In this document: piece after piece, positions 1 through 7,125 of the stretch
Position numbering within the stretch: position 1 is the stretch's first letter
Layout: each line of letters opens with the position of its first letter
DNA from: Limisphaerales bacterium
GTDB taxonomy: Bacteria; Verrucomicrobiota; Verrucomicrobiia; Limisphaerales; UBA11358
NCBI GenBank assembly: GCA_027451565.1
Contig: DAIDJC010000034.1
Location: 1 to 16,858 of the forward strand
Reading direction: 5' to 3'
Length of the DNA stretch: 16,858 nt
Translations under genes and position numbers: made by a program
Notes under the pieces: model-generated
The model's database searches: none
Seen by the model: the letters and a program-made list of their open reading frames with translations, nothing else
Told to the model about the DNA's origin: nothing

Positions 1-239
1 TGGAATCAGGCCGGGTTGAAATCACCTCCCAGAACCACGGCTTTGCCGTGGATGCCAACAGTCTGCCATCCGGGGTTTTCGTGGACCGCATTAATTTAAA
101 TGACGGAACCGTGGAAGGACTCAGACATCGCACCAAACCAGTTTTTAGCGTGCAATATCACCCTGAAGCATCACCCGGGCCGCATGATTCCACACCACTA
201 TTTGCAGAGTTCCGCTCCCTGATAGAAAAATGCGGGTGA
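1..239 (+). CDS. carA: Carbamoyl-phosphate synthase small subunit, C-terminal end (partial)
   Basis: This is the last 78 or so codons of the glutamine amidotransferase subunit of carbamoyl-phosphate synthase; the gene enters from the left edge and is read from base 3. The enzyme half hydrolyses glutamine and passes ammonia to CarB for pyrimidine and arginine synthesis. Seen in the sequence: the class I amidotransferase signatures QNHGFAVD and QYHPEASPGPHDS, the second carrying the His and Glu of the Cys-His-Glu triad. The nucleophile cysteine lies outside the window. The end (…LIEKCG) is at the usual place for the family. No carB follows; the next gene is an FHA protein with its own promoter. 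Confidence 0.96.
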   Translation, partial: ESGRVEITSQNHGFAVDANSLPSGVFVDRINLNDGTVEGLRHRTKPVFSVQYHPEASPGPHDSTPLFAEFRSLIEKCG

Positions 240-257
240 CCGGGCCATGATTTCCGT

Positions 258-285
258 TTGACATGGCCACACTCGTGATCATAAT
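258..285 (+). promoter_or_regulatory. Sigma70-type promoter for the FHA gene
   Basis: A perfect -35 TTGACA (258-263) is followed after 16 bases by CATAAT (280-285), a 5/6 match to the -10 consensus. Transcription would begin near 291-293, leaving only about 8-10 bases before the ATG at 301. The only purine-rich stretch (AAGG, 286-289) would then lie upstream of the transcript start, so the message would be nearly leaderless. Confidence 0.6.
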
Positions 286-300
286 AAGGTTACCGAATCT

Positions 301-876
301 ATGGCGAAGCTTGTTATCCTGAACCAAGGTATGACGGGTCGTACCTTCGAGATCACCCTCGAACGCACGACTGTGGGGCGCGTGGAGGATAATAATTTTT
401 GCATCGCGGATGGCTCCGTGTCCAGTCACCACGCTGAGATTTTATTGAAAGGGGCTGAAATATCGGTGAAAGATCTGGGCTCGACCAATGGCACCTTCAT
501 TGCCGGAGAAAAAATTTCTGAATCCGTTTTGAAAGCGGGCCAAATTTTGCGGTTTGGGCAGGTTGAATTGCGGATAGATGATGGCACCCCTGTGGTTGCC
601 AGTTCCACACCCCCGCCAGCCAGCAATCCTGCCCCGGCCCCGGCTTCCAACCCCGCCAAAAAGCAGGACGCCACCATGGTCATTCAGCGCGGTGTGAGCC
701 TCACAGAGTTGGAGCAAGGCGGCTCAAGACCCGCGAACTTCAACTCCAACACAGCCTTCTCCAAAAAGAAAAGTAAAATCAACCTCTACTTTATCGTGGG
801 GGGCATAGTAATAGGGATCATTATCATCGGGTTAATTATTGTTCTTCTTGGCAAAGTCCACGGCGGTCCTCAATAG
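301..876 (+). CDS. FHA-domain protein with a C-terminal membrane anchor
   Basis: A 191-residue protein. Residues 1-93 form one forkhead-associated domain, a phosphothreonine-binding module: GR at 26-27, SSHH at 41-44 and GSTNGT at 61-66 are the conserved binding-loop residues, and all are present. A Pro/Ala/Ser-rich linker follows (about 95-120), then a polar stretch with a lysine cluster (KKKSK, 155-159), then a single hydrophobic helix (about 161-184) rich in Ile and Gly and a short tail. There is no signal peptide, so the FHA domain should face the cytoplasm with the protein inserted by its tail. The ligand is unknown; no Ser/Thr kinase or phosphatase lies in the window. The start is fixed by the promoter just upstream and by the FHA fold beginning at residue 3. 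Confidence 0.9.
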   Translation: MAKLVILNQGMTGRTFEITLERTTVGRVEDNNFCIADGSVSSHHAEILLKGAEISVKDLGSTNGTFIAGEKISESVLKAGQILRFGQVELRIDDGTPVVASSTPPPASNPAPAPASNPAKKQDATMVIQRGVSLTELEQGGSRPANFNSNTAFSKKKSKINLYFIVGGIVIGIIIIGLIIVLLGKVHGGPQ

Positions 877-892
877 CGCCTTAGCCAACCCG

Positions 893-980
893 TTTGATCC
901 CATCAGGGTAACCGTCCTGCCTCGCATTGAGCCATGCCTGGCATGGTCAAATCCCCGTGATGGAGAAGGCACCGGATCAA
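893..980. other. Nested hairpin element in a convergent gap
   Basis: The 179-base gap between the FHA gene and fmt, whose 3' ends face each other, holds stacked complementary segments: TTGATCC (894-900) with GGATCAA (974-980); CATCA (901-905) with TGATG (958-962); GGG (906-908) with CCC (within 953-956); TTGA (927-930) with TCAA (947-950); and CCATG (932-936) with CATGG (942-946). They nest into one long arm with a large one-sided internal loop (909-926). A separate tight palindrome, GGTCGC/GCGACC, lies at 1029-1042. No T-tract follows on either strand, so a plain intrinsic terminator is unlikely. The element could be a structured RNA, a convergent-end structure or an extragenic palindrome; it does not match SRP or 6S RNA motifs I know. 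Confidence 0.45.
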
Positions 981-1055
981 GCAAAGCAGAATGTCCGCTC
1001 CTGCCTGATCCTCCCAACGGAACATAACGGTCGCCTGCGACCTTCTGAACCGGCC

Positions 1056-2000
1056 TCAGCCCCATTTTTCTCCACGTTCCAAATTCAACCCGCTCAGGAA
1101 TGAACCTGCCGGAAGCCGCTTTCCCCCCTCCCGTTGCAATTCGAGAATCCGGAGAGAACCCACGCCACATGCCACATCAATGCCCGATCGGTCCACGGCC
1201 AGCAATTCCCCAGGTTCCCCCTTGCCATCGCCAACCTCTGCCCGCCAGATTTTGATCATTTGACCGCCCACAGAAGTCGGACGGAATGTGTAAATTCCCG
1301 GCCACGGGCTAAATCCACGCATCCGATTCCAGATTATCCTGGCATCATCCCGCCAGTTCACCTTGCCGTCTTCCTTGCGGATTTTGGAAGCATAAGAAAC
1401 TCCCTCAGCAGATTGTGGGACTGGCGTGATTTTGCCCTCGATGTAACCAGGCAAGGTCTCCAGCAAAAGATTGGCTCCCAACAAGGCTAGTCGGTCATGA
1501 AGAGTCACGGCATTGTCCTCGGGCAGGATGGGTGTCCGGCACGTGGCCAAAATGGGACCTGTGTCCAAGCCGGAGTCCATCCGGATAAGGGTCACTCCGG
1601 TTTCCGTTAACCCATCCGCGATGGCCCTTTGAATTGGAGCTGCGCCCCGGTATCCGGGCAATATCGAGGTATGCACATTCACGCATCCATGACGGGGCAC
1701 CTGAAGCAGGGGTGGGGAAAGAATCTGACCATAGGCCGCCACCACGATCAAGTCTGGCTCCAAATCACGGATCTGTTGAATAAACGGCTCGCTTTTGGAC
1801 TGGACCGGCTGCAACAGGAGAAGACCCTGCCTTTGTGCAGTTAACTTGACGGGAGACGCCTGCAATTTCAGATCCCGGCCCTTGGGTTTGTCCGGCTGCG
1901 TGACCACAGCCTTGATTATGCACCCCGGATCAGCAGCCAGTTTTTCCAGGATCACAGCGGCCAGTTCCGCTGTGCCCATGAAAACCAATTTCGAAGCCAT
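1056..2000 (-). CDS. fmt: Methionyl-tRNA formyltransferase
   Basis: Fmt transfers a formyl group from 10-formyl-tetrahydrofolate to initiator Met-tRNA. The 314 residues equal the family's usual length. The N-terminal Rossmann-type catalytic domain opens with LVFMGTAELAA. The catalytic trio is present as N108 and H110 (in VNVHTSILPGYRGAAPI) and D146 (in MDSGLDTGPIL), at the same numbers as in the E. coli enzyme. The C-terminal tRNA-binding OB-like domain covers about 205-310. The gene is last in an apparent operon: its ATG follows the adenylate kinase stop by 18 bases, with AGGG as a modest ribosome site. No def (peptide deformylase), the common partner, lies here. Confidence 0.96.
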   Translation of the reverse strand: MASKLVFMGTAELAAVILEKLAADPGCIIKAVVTQPDKPKGRDLKLQASPVKLTAQRQGLLLLQPVQSKSEPFIQQIRDLEPDLIVVAAYGQILSPPLLQVPRHGCVNVHTSILPGYRGAAPIQRAIADGLTETGVTLIRMDSGLDTGPILATCRTPILPEDNAVTLHDRLALLGANLLLETLPGYIEGKITPVPQSAEGVSYASKIRKEDGKVNWRDDARIIWNRMRGFSPWPGIYTFRPTSVGGQMIKIWRAEVGDGKGEPGELLAVDRSGIDVACGVGSLRILELQREGGKRLPAGSFLSGLNLERGEKWG

Positions 2001-2018
2001 GACGCCCTGGAACTTTTC

Positions 2019-2594
2019 TCAAACCAGGAAGCCAAGGATATCGCACAAAACCTTTGCAGGCTTTTGATCTGCGTTGATCTGGTGGACAATCTGGTTTCCA
2101 TAAAAACTCAGCACCGGTTTGGTCTCCTGTTCGTAAACCTTCAAACGACCGCGAATGACATCCAGGTTGGCGTCGTCAAGCCGGTTCTCTTTGATGGCCC
2201 TGCGCTGAATCCGCTCCACCAACTTATCCTCATTCACCGACTTTAAGTAAAAAACCCCCTTCACATCCAGGGTGTCCCTCAAAATTTCCGCCTGCCGGAC
2301 ATTCCTTGGAATGCCATCCAAGACCAGGGTGTCCTGGCCAGGGTGAAACCGCCCAATCCGGGTGCTGTTGTCAATAAACTGGCGCCATAATTCGATTGTG
2401 GGCTCATCCGGCACCAACTGACCTTTGCCGGAGTAATCAATGAAAAGCCTGCCCAGATCGCTGTCCGCACGCAGATTCCGAAAAACATCCCCGCAGGCAC
2501 AATGGAAAAAATGGGGAATCACACCGAGGATTTTGCCTTGCGTTCCCTTGCCCGCCCCCGGAGCGCCAAACAAAAGGATACAATTGTATTTCAT
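2019..2594 (-). CDS. adk: Adenylate kinase, short-LID form
   Basis: A 191-residue nucleoside monophosphate kinase, converting AMP and ATP to two ADP. The P-loop GAPGAGKGT is at residues 10-18, the NMP-binding segment at about 33-62 and DGIPRN at 93-98. The LID region is short (about 131-142, ending RLDD) without the zinc-binding cysteines of long-form enzymes, and the following arginine-rich helix reads VIRGRLKVYEQETKP. Two positions are unusual: the normal TGD of the AMP site is CGD (34-36) and DGFPR is DGIPR. UMP/CMP kinase activity cannot be excluded on sequence alone. Its ATG overlaps the stop of the upstream membrane-protein gene by four bases (ATGA), so the two are probably translationally coupled. 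Confidence 0.88.
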   Translation of the reverse strand: MKYNCILLFGAPGAGKGTQGKILGVIPHFFHCACGDVFRNLRADSDLGRLFIDYSGKGQLVPDEPTIELWRQFIDNSTRIGRFHPGQDTLVLDGIPRNVRQAEILRDTLDVKGVFYLKSVNEDKLVERIQRRAIKENRLDDANLDVIRGRLKVYEQETKPVLSFYGNQIVHQINADQKPAKVLCDILGFLV

Positions 2595-3490
2595 ACTGGC
2601 TTGGGAATCAGCTTCACTTCCAGAATATCCACCAGAGCAACGGTCACCAGTCCTCGCTGGGCCACTTCCAAAATCACCTCGGTGGCGGCCACCTGGCTGA
2701 TCTTTTCCACCGCCAGCACTTCTTTTGATGACTTCAGTTCCATGCTGAATTTTAAGGCATCGCCCTTGGGCTCGCCAATGAATCCGCCAAACTTGGTCTC
2801 CACAAAACGCTTGTTAAAGGTGAATTTGCCCCGGGGATATATTTGAGGTTCCAGTTTCTTTTCTTCAACCTTGTGGGCTTCATCCACCACGGCTATTTCA
2901 GCTTGAGGATTCTCCATGGAACCGGAGGGCGCCATCACCGCCTCAGATGGGGCGGCCACAGCCTCTCGCGGTGGCGCCTCTCCCTTGGCCAGAAAAATCG
3001 CCGGTCCGATCACAGGCAGGATGGCCGCAAGGCCTATCACTTGTCCGGGACTGCGTAGCCTGAAAACCGCCACTTCATACCCGGCATAAAGGTTGGCCAG
3101 ATAAACCACCAACAACACAAAAACACCAACACCAGAATGAAGAAGGCCCATCAAAATGGAAGGATCCGCAGGACGGACCATGCGCTGGACTGGCTTTACA
3201 ACCACATGCGATTCAATGGGATGATCCGGCGCCGTGGGTTCAATAAAGGGATCCACAAACCGGGCTATCTTGGGGTTTTGATCCAGGCTCTTGAGTGAAT
3301 CCTGGGATATCTGGGACCATGCCAGGTTGGTGTAGGTGTCATCGGGCAGCTTTAGCATCAATCCCTCGTCATCAAACCGTAAAACATCCCCAGTCAATGA
3401 TACGCCACCATTCAAAGTCAAAGTGTCCGCTTGCGAAAACGAAACACCCCACCCCATATAAAACATTGCCAATAAAAATACCTTGCGCAC
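2591..3490 (-). CDS. Uncharacterised membrane protein with signal peptide
   Basis: A 299-residue protein that I do not recognise. The start is GTG at 3490, which gives a clean signal peptide (MRKVFLLAMF…SFSQA, cleavage near residue 21); an in-frame ATG at 3466 would shorten it too far. Residues 23-65 resemble the small beta-rich modules that begin 'L-L-N-G-G-x-x-L-x-G-x-V' in many secreted proteins. Two hydrophobic helices lie at about 112-140 and 148-168, followed by an Ala/Pro/Glu-rich linker (170-215) and a hydrophilic C-terminal domain (about 216-297, starting IYPRGKFTFNKRFVETKFGG). It is the first gene of the operon leading to adk and fmt. The link to those enzymes is by transcription and overlap only; no function is claimed. 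Confidence 0.8.
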   Translation of the reverse strand: MRKVFLLAMFYMGWGVSFSQADTLTLNGGVSLTGDVLRFDDEGLMLKLPDDTYTNLAWSQISQDSLKSLDQNPKIARFVDPFIEPTAPDHPIESHVVVKPVQRMVRPADPSILMGLLHSGVGVFVLLVVYLANLYAGYEVAVFRLRSPGQVIGLAAILPVIGPAIFLAKGEAPPREAVAAPSEAVMAPSGSMENPQAEIAVVDEAHKVEEKKLEPQIYPRGKFTFNKRFVETKFGGFIGEPKGDALKFSMELKSSKEVLAVEKISQVAATEVILEVAQRGLVTVALVDILEVKLIPKPV

Positions 3491-3565
3491 AAAAAATGTT
3501 TACCAGAATCCACCGAAAGGTGAAAGTTTTTTCCAATTCTCCAATCCAGGTTTCAAGGGGTTGAA

Positions 3566-3619
3566 AAAGGGAGGCTTATGAATCCATGCCGAACTCCTGC
3601 CGCCAGCCTTGGGAAATGA
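3566..3619 (+). promoter_or_regulatory. trpS leader: strong ribosome site and 13-codon upstream ORF
   Basis: AAAGGGAGG (3566-3574) is the best Shine-Dalgarno match near trpS, but it stands 3 bases before an ATG (3578) that opens only a 13-codon reading frame (starts MNPCRTP, stop TGA 3617-3619). That stop overlaps, as ATGA, an ATG at 3616 in the trpS frame. Another in-frame ATG (3586) is 11 bases from the same site. The upstream frame contains no Trp codon, so classical Trp attenuation is not suggested. It may be a coupling device or simply chance around a start at 3586. Confidence 0.35.
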
Positions 3620-3663
3620 CCTTTCCTGCTTTTCAGAAACGTGTTTTGAATTATGCTGGGCGA

Positions 3664-4629
3664 ATGCGAATCTTATCTGGAATCCAGCCCAGCGGCTCCC
3701 TCCATTTGGGCAACTACTTTGGAATGATGCTGCCGGCCATTGAATTGCAATCTCGCGGCGAGGCCCTTTATTTCATTGCCGATTACCATTCCATGACCTC
3801 GCTGTTTGACGCGGAGAAGCGGCGCTGCAACACCATGGACGTGGCGCTGGATTTTCTGGCCTGCGGTTTGGACCCTCAAAATTCAGTTTTTTTCAAGCAA
3901 TCAGACGTGCCGGAAGTGACCGAACTGGCATGGATTCTTTCCACTCTCACGCCCATGAGTTTGCTGGAAAAGGGTCATTCCTTCAAGGACAAGACCGCAC
4001 GCGGATTGCCGGTGAACCACGGTCTGTTTGCCTACCCTGTCCTGATGGCGGCGGACATTTTGATTTACGACTCCAACCTCGTGCCAGTGGGCCGGGACCA
4101 AAAACAGCACGTGGAGATGACTCGGGACATGGCCATCAAATTCAATGAGCAATATGGTCAAACCCTGGTGATTCCCGAGCCTCAAATCCGCGAGGAAGTG
4201 GCGCTGGTGCCAGGGACCGACGGCCAGAAAATGAGCAAGAGCCATGGCAACACCATTGAGATATTTGGGGAGGAAAAGGCGGTACGCAAAAAAATCATGG
4301 GCATCGCAATGGATTCCAGAAGCCCGGCGGAGCCCAAGCCCGACGCGGATCAAAACCTGGCCATTCAGTTGTTAAAACTGGTGGCGCCCGCGGCCGAGGC
4401 AGCCCAGTGGGAGGACCGGCTCCGGGTCGGCGGGCTGGGGTATGGCGATCTTAAAAAGGCCTTGTTCGAGTATTATTGGAATTATTTTGCCAAGGCGCGG
4501 GTGCGCCGGGCAGAGCTGAAGGCAAACCCGGATCATGTTCAAATGGTGCTGACGCAGGGCGCCATACGGGCACGTGCTTTGGCCCAGGGTGTTCTCAAGC
4601 GGGTGCGGCGCGCCACAGGTTTGGAATGA
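3664..4629 (+). CDS. trpS: Tryptophanyl-tRNA synthetase
   Basis: A class I aminoacyl-tRNA synthetase that charges tRNA-Trp. From the ATG at 3664 it has 321 residues, and the family's usual opening RILSGIQPSGSLHLGNYFG follows at once; the HIGH-type motif is HLGN (14-17) and the KMSKS motif is exact (189-193, in GQKMSKSHGN). The reading frame stays open upstream with ATGs at 3616 and 3586, adding 16 or 26 residues unlike the family (for example CRQPWEM). I chose 3664 by homology, but the stronger ribosome site (3566-3574) favours 3586. It stands alone, with rlmI starting about 110 bases downstream on the same strand. Confidence 0.95.
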   Translation: MRILSGIQPSGSLHLGNYFGMMLPAIELQSRGEALYFIADYHSMTSLFDAEKRRCNTMDVALDFLACGLDPQNSVFFKQSDVPEVTELAWILSTLTPMSLLEKGHSFKDKTARGLPVNHGLFAYPVLMAADILIYDSNLVPVGRDQKQHVEMTRDMAIKFNEQYGQTLVIPEPQIREEVALVPGTDGQKMSKSHGNTIEIFGEEKAVRKKIMGIAMDSRSPAEPKPDADQNLAIQLLKLVAPAAEAAQWEDRLRVGGLGYGDLKKALFEYYWNYFAKARVRRAELKANPDHVQMVLTQGAIRARALAQGVLKRVRRATGLE

Positions 4630-4738
4630 CTCATGAATCTGCCGTCCGGCAAATGAATCATAGACACCCGATCGAGTCCCGGCCAACTCAGGCCCATTAT
4701 TGGCGGCATGGAAAACCCCAGGCAGCCTTGCAAGCCCC

Positions 4739-5959
4739 ATGATAGCGAATCCCACCCGGCTGCAACGGCTGCGTGTTCGTCTCACGGCTACAGCGCTGGG
4801 AATGGTCAGAGCGGGCCACCCGTGGGTCTTTGCCAGCAGCGTTCTGGAAACCAACCGAGTGGGATACGCGGGCGAACTGGCCGTCATCTACGACCGGCAG
4901 GACCGATTTTTAGCCGTTGGCCTTTACGACCCCGCCTCCCCCATCCGGGTGCGAATCCTCCGCGCGGGCAAGCCGATGGATTTGAACAATGATTGGTGGC
5001 AGAAGCGGGCACAAACCGCCTTCAATAAAAGGGCGGACCTTTTCAAAGCCGATACCACCGGTTACCGGCTGATCCACGGCGAAAGTGACGGCTGGCCCGG
5101 TTTGGTTTTGGACCGTTATGGAGACACACTGGTGCTTAAAATTTACACGCCCGCATGGTTTCCTTGGCTTGAACGCGTGACTGGCTGGATTACCGCCTGC
5201 GCCAAACATGACCGGCTTATCCTCCGGCTCAGCCGCAATATCCAGGTCAGGGATCAAACGGATAAAAGATGGAAGGATGGCATGATGCTGGATGGCAACC
5301 TGCCGTCCAGCCCTGTCTTGTTTCTCGAGCAAGGCCTGACTTTTGAGGCCGACGTGGTGCGAGGACAAAAAACGGGATTTTTCCTGGATCAAAGGGAAAA
5401 CAGGATGGAGGTTGCGCGGCTTGCTGGCGGACGTTCGGTATTGAATGCATTCAGTTTTTCCGGTGGATTTTCCGTCCATGCCGCGCGCGGGGGTGCGGTG
5501 GCAGTGACGGATTTGGATATCAGCGCGCATGCACTGTCTGCGGCCAGGCGGAACATGGCGCTCAATCGAGCCAGCCCGGCTGTGTCCGCCTGCCGACATG
5601 AGGTCATCCAAGCCAATGCCTTTGATTGGCTGGAGGCAAGCCGGGACAAATTCGGGATGGTCATTTTGGATCCCCCCGCCCTGGCCAAGCGGGCAACCGA
5701 ACGGCCAGGGGCGCTGCACGCCTATGAACGGCTGGCCGGCCTTGGCGCCGACCGGCTGGAGTGCCACGGGATTCTTGTGGCAGGCTCTTGCTCCTCACAA
5801 GTCTCCGCCAATGAATTCTTCAGGGCCGTTCGCAAGGCGGCGGGGCAATCCGGCAAGCGATTCCAGGAGATGGCCACGCGATTCCACCCTGCAGATCACC
5901 CCGCTGGTTTTAAGGAGGCTGAATATTTGAAAATGATTTATTTGCGGCGGGTGGGCTGA
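4739..5959 (+). CDS. rlmI: 23S rRNA m5C methyltransferase, RlmI/YccW family
   Basis: A class I SAM-dependent methyltransferase of the family that makes 5-methylcytosine 1962 in 23S rRNA. From the ATG at 4739 it has 406 residues. A PUA-like N-terminal RNA-binding domain (about 5-75, containing GHPWVFASSV) is followed by the linking domain (GYRLIHGESDGWPGLVLDRY) and the Rossmann domain. Family signatures are all present: GQKTGFFLDQRENR, NAFSFSGGFSVHAA (SAM loop), DPP at 311-313 and the cysteine of GSCSS at 351. A TTG at 4700 would extend it by 13 residues that do not belong to the family. The 109 bases after trpS hold a small hairpin (TGCCG/CGGCA, 4640-4651) but no clear promoter, so it may be read through from trpS. 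Confidence 0.92.
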   Translation: MIANPTRLQRLRVRLTATALGMVRAGHPWVFASSVLETNRVGYAGELAVIYDRQDRFLAVGLYDPASPIRVRILRAGKPMDLNNDWWQKRAQTAFNKRADLFKADTTGYRLIHGESDGWPGLVLDRYGDTLVLKIYTPAWFPWLERVTGWITACAKHDRLILRLSRNIQVRDQTDKRWKDGMMLDGNLPSSPVLFLEQGLTFEADVVRGQKTGFFLDQRENRMEVARLAGGRSVLNAFSFSGGFSVHAARGGAVAVTDLDISAHALSAARRNMALNRASPAVSACRHEVIQANAFDWLEASRDKFGMVILDPPALAKRATERPGALHAYERLAGLGADRLECHGILVAGSCSSQVSANEFFRAVRKAAGQSGKRFQEMATRFHPADHPAGFKEAEYLKMIYLRRVG

Positions 5960-6029
5960 GCCGTAGTCCGAAAGAAGACCATCCCCCAGTCCGGACCACG
6001 CCAAAGTGGCTTCCCAAGAAAGGCCGCAC

Positions 6030-7028
6030 TCACATGATTTTGAGTTTGGGCAAATCCTGGGAATCAATCAGGCCCACGGGTTCGCCAAGGGAATTGACCA
6101 CGATGATGTCATCAATGTTCCGTTGGTTGAACAATTTCAAGGCTTCAACCGCCAAGGCGGATTCCGGCAATGAAATAGGACGCGGCGTCATGACTTTTTT
6201 AAGCGTTTTCTGAAGGAGATTCGGGTCAGAAGCCATGTGACGACGAAAATCTCCATCGGTGAAAACCCCTGCCAGTTTTCCACGGGCATTGACCACGCTC
6301 AGGCTGCCGGACCGCGCCTGGGTCATGATGAGAAGAGCTTCGTGGACGGTGGATCCCTCCCGGGCCACGGGATTGCGGGATCCGGTGCGCATGATGTCGC
6401 CCACGCGCAGGAGCATGGCCCGGCCTATGGCGCCGCCAGGGTGAAAGCGCGCAAAATCCTTTTGCTTGAACCCGCGGGCCTGCAGCACAGCCATGGCCAG
6501 CGCATCCCCCATGACCAGCATTGCGGTGGTGCTGCTGGTGGGGGCCAGGTTGAAAGGGCAGGCCTCGCGTGAAACCTTCACACCCAGCACGAAATCAGCA
6601 TGTCGAGCCAACGAGGATTTGGCATTGCCGGTGACAGCAACAATGCGCACTGAAAACCTCTTGAGGGCGGGAAGAAGATTGAGGAGTTCCTCAGACTCAC
6701 CGGAGTAGCTCAAGGCCAGGACCACATCCCCGTCATTGATAATGCCCAGGTCGCCATGGACCGCGTCAACACTGTTCAAAACCACCGCAGTGGATCCCGT
6801 GCTGGTAAGCGTGGCGGCGATCTTGGCACCCACGTTCCCCGATTTCCCAATTCCCACCACCACCACCTTGGCCCGCTGCCCCAAAGCCAGGGCAATGGCG
6901 TCCACAACCGCATCAAACACGGCATCCAGACAGGAACGCACCTGCCGCAGGGCGGCAATTTCCAGGTCAAAAACTTCACGGGCCCGGGCTAAATGACTCA
7001 CCCCATGAAAATGCTTGAAACCGGGCAT
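6030..7028 (-). CDS. kdsD: Arabinose-5-phosphate isomerase
   Basis: Converts ribulose 5-phosphate to arabinose 5-phosphate, the first step towards KDO for the lipopolysaccharide core, in the cytoplasm. The 332 residues match the KpsF/GutQ/KdsD family. The SIS sugar-phosphate isomerase domain occupies about 45-185 (GIGKSG at 59-64, HGDLG at 91-95, SYSGESEE at 107-114, ACPFNLAPTSSTTA at 156-169), with FHPGG at 195-199 and two CBS domains at about 210-265 and 278-330. K62, E155 and H196 match catalytic residues known from the E. coli enzyme. kdsC and the lpt genes that often sit beside it are not here. Its ATG is 97 bases after the P-protein gene on the same strand, with no clear promoter between them. 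It faces rlmI tail to tail across 70 bases with no obvious terminator. Confidence 0.95.
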   Translation of the reverse strand: MPGFKHFHGVSHLARAREVFDLEIAALRQVRSCLDAVFDAVVDAIALALGQRAKVVVVGIGKSGNVGAKIAATLTSTGSTAVVLNSVDAVHGDLGIINDGDVVLALSYSGESEELLNLLPALKRFSVRIVAVTGNAKSSLARHADFVLGVKVSREACPFNLAPTSSTTAMLVMGDALAMAVLQARGFKQKDFARFHPGGAIGRAMLLRVGDIMRTGSRNPVAREGSTVHEALLIMTQARSGSLSVVNARGKLAGVFTDGDFRRHMASDPNLLQKTLKKVMTPRPISLPESALAVEALKLFNQRNIDDIIVVNSLGEPVGLIDSQDLPKLKIM

Positions 7029-7125
7029 GATTTCAACCGGTAAGGTTCAACCAGCCGATAGAAATCCAAAATGAATCCATAAAGCACCCAAGGACCACGC
7101 CAAGGATTTCCCATGAAAAGCCATT

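Noticed and set aside
832..1170. Minus-strand 112-codon frame across the fmt end and the convergent gap
   Set aside because: It overlaps the end of fmt and the FHA gene in other frames and has no recognisable domain; the gap shows hairpins rather than coding character.
4633..4659. Direct repeats of ATGAATC around a small hairpin after trpS
   Set aside because: Seven-base repeats and a 5-bp stem without a T-tract are too weak to call a terminator or a mobile-element footprint.
4910..5767. 285-codon frame antisense to rlmI
   Set aside because: It lies wholly opposite a gene with clear family motifs, has no recognisable domain or ribosome site, and is explained by GC-rich codon use on the other strand.
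5960..6029. Possible bidirectional terminator between rlmI and kdsD
   Set aside because: Only a weak GTCCG/CGGAC pairing with a long loop and no T-tract is visible.
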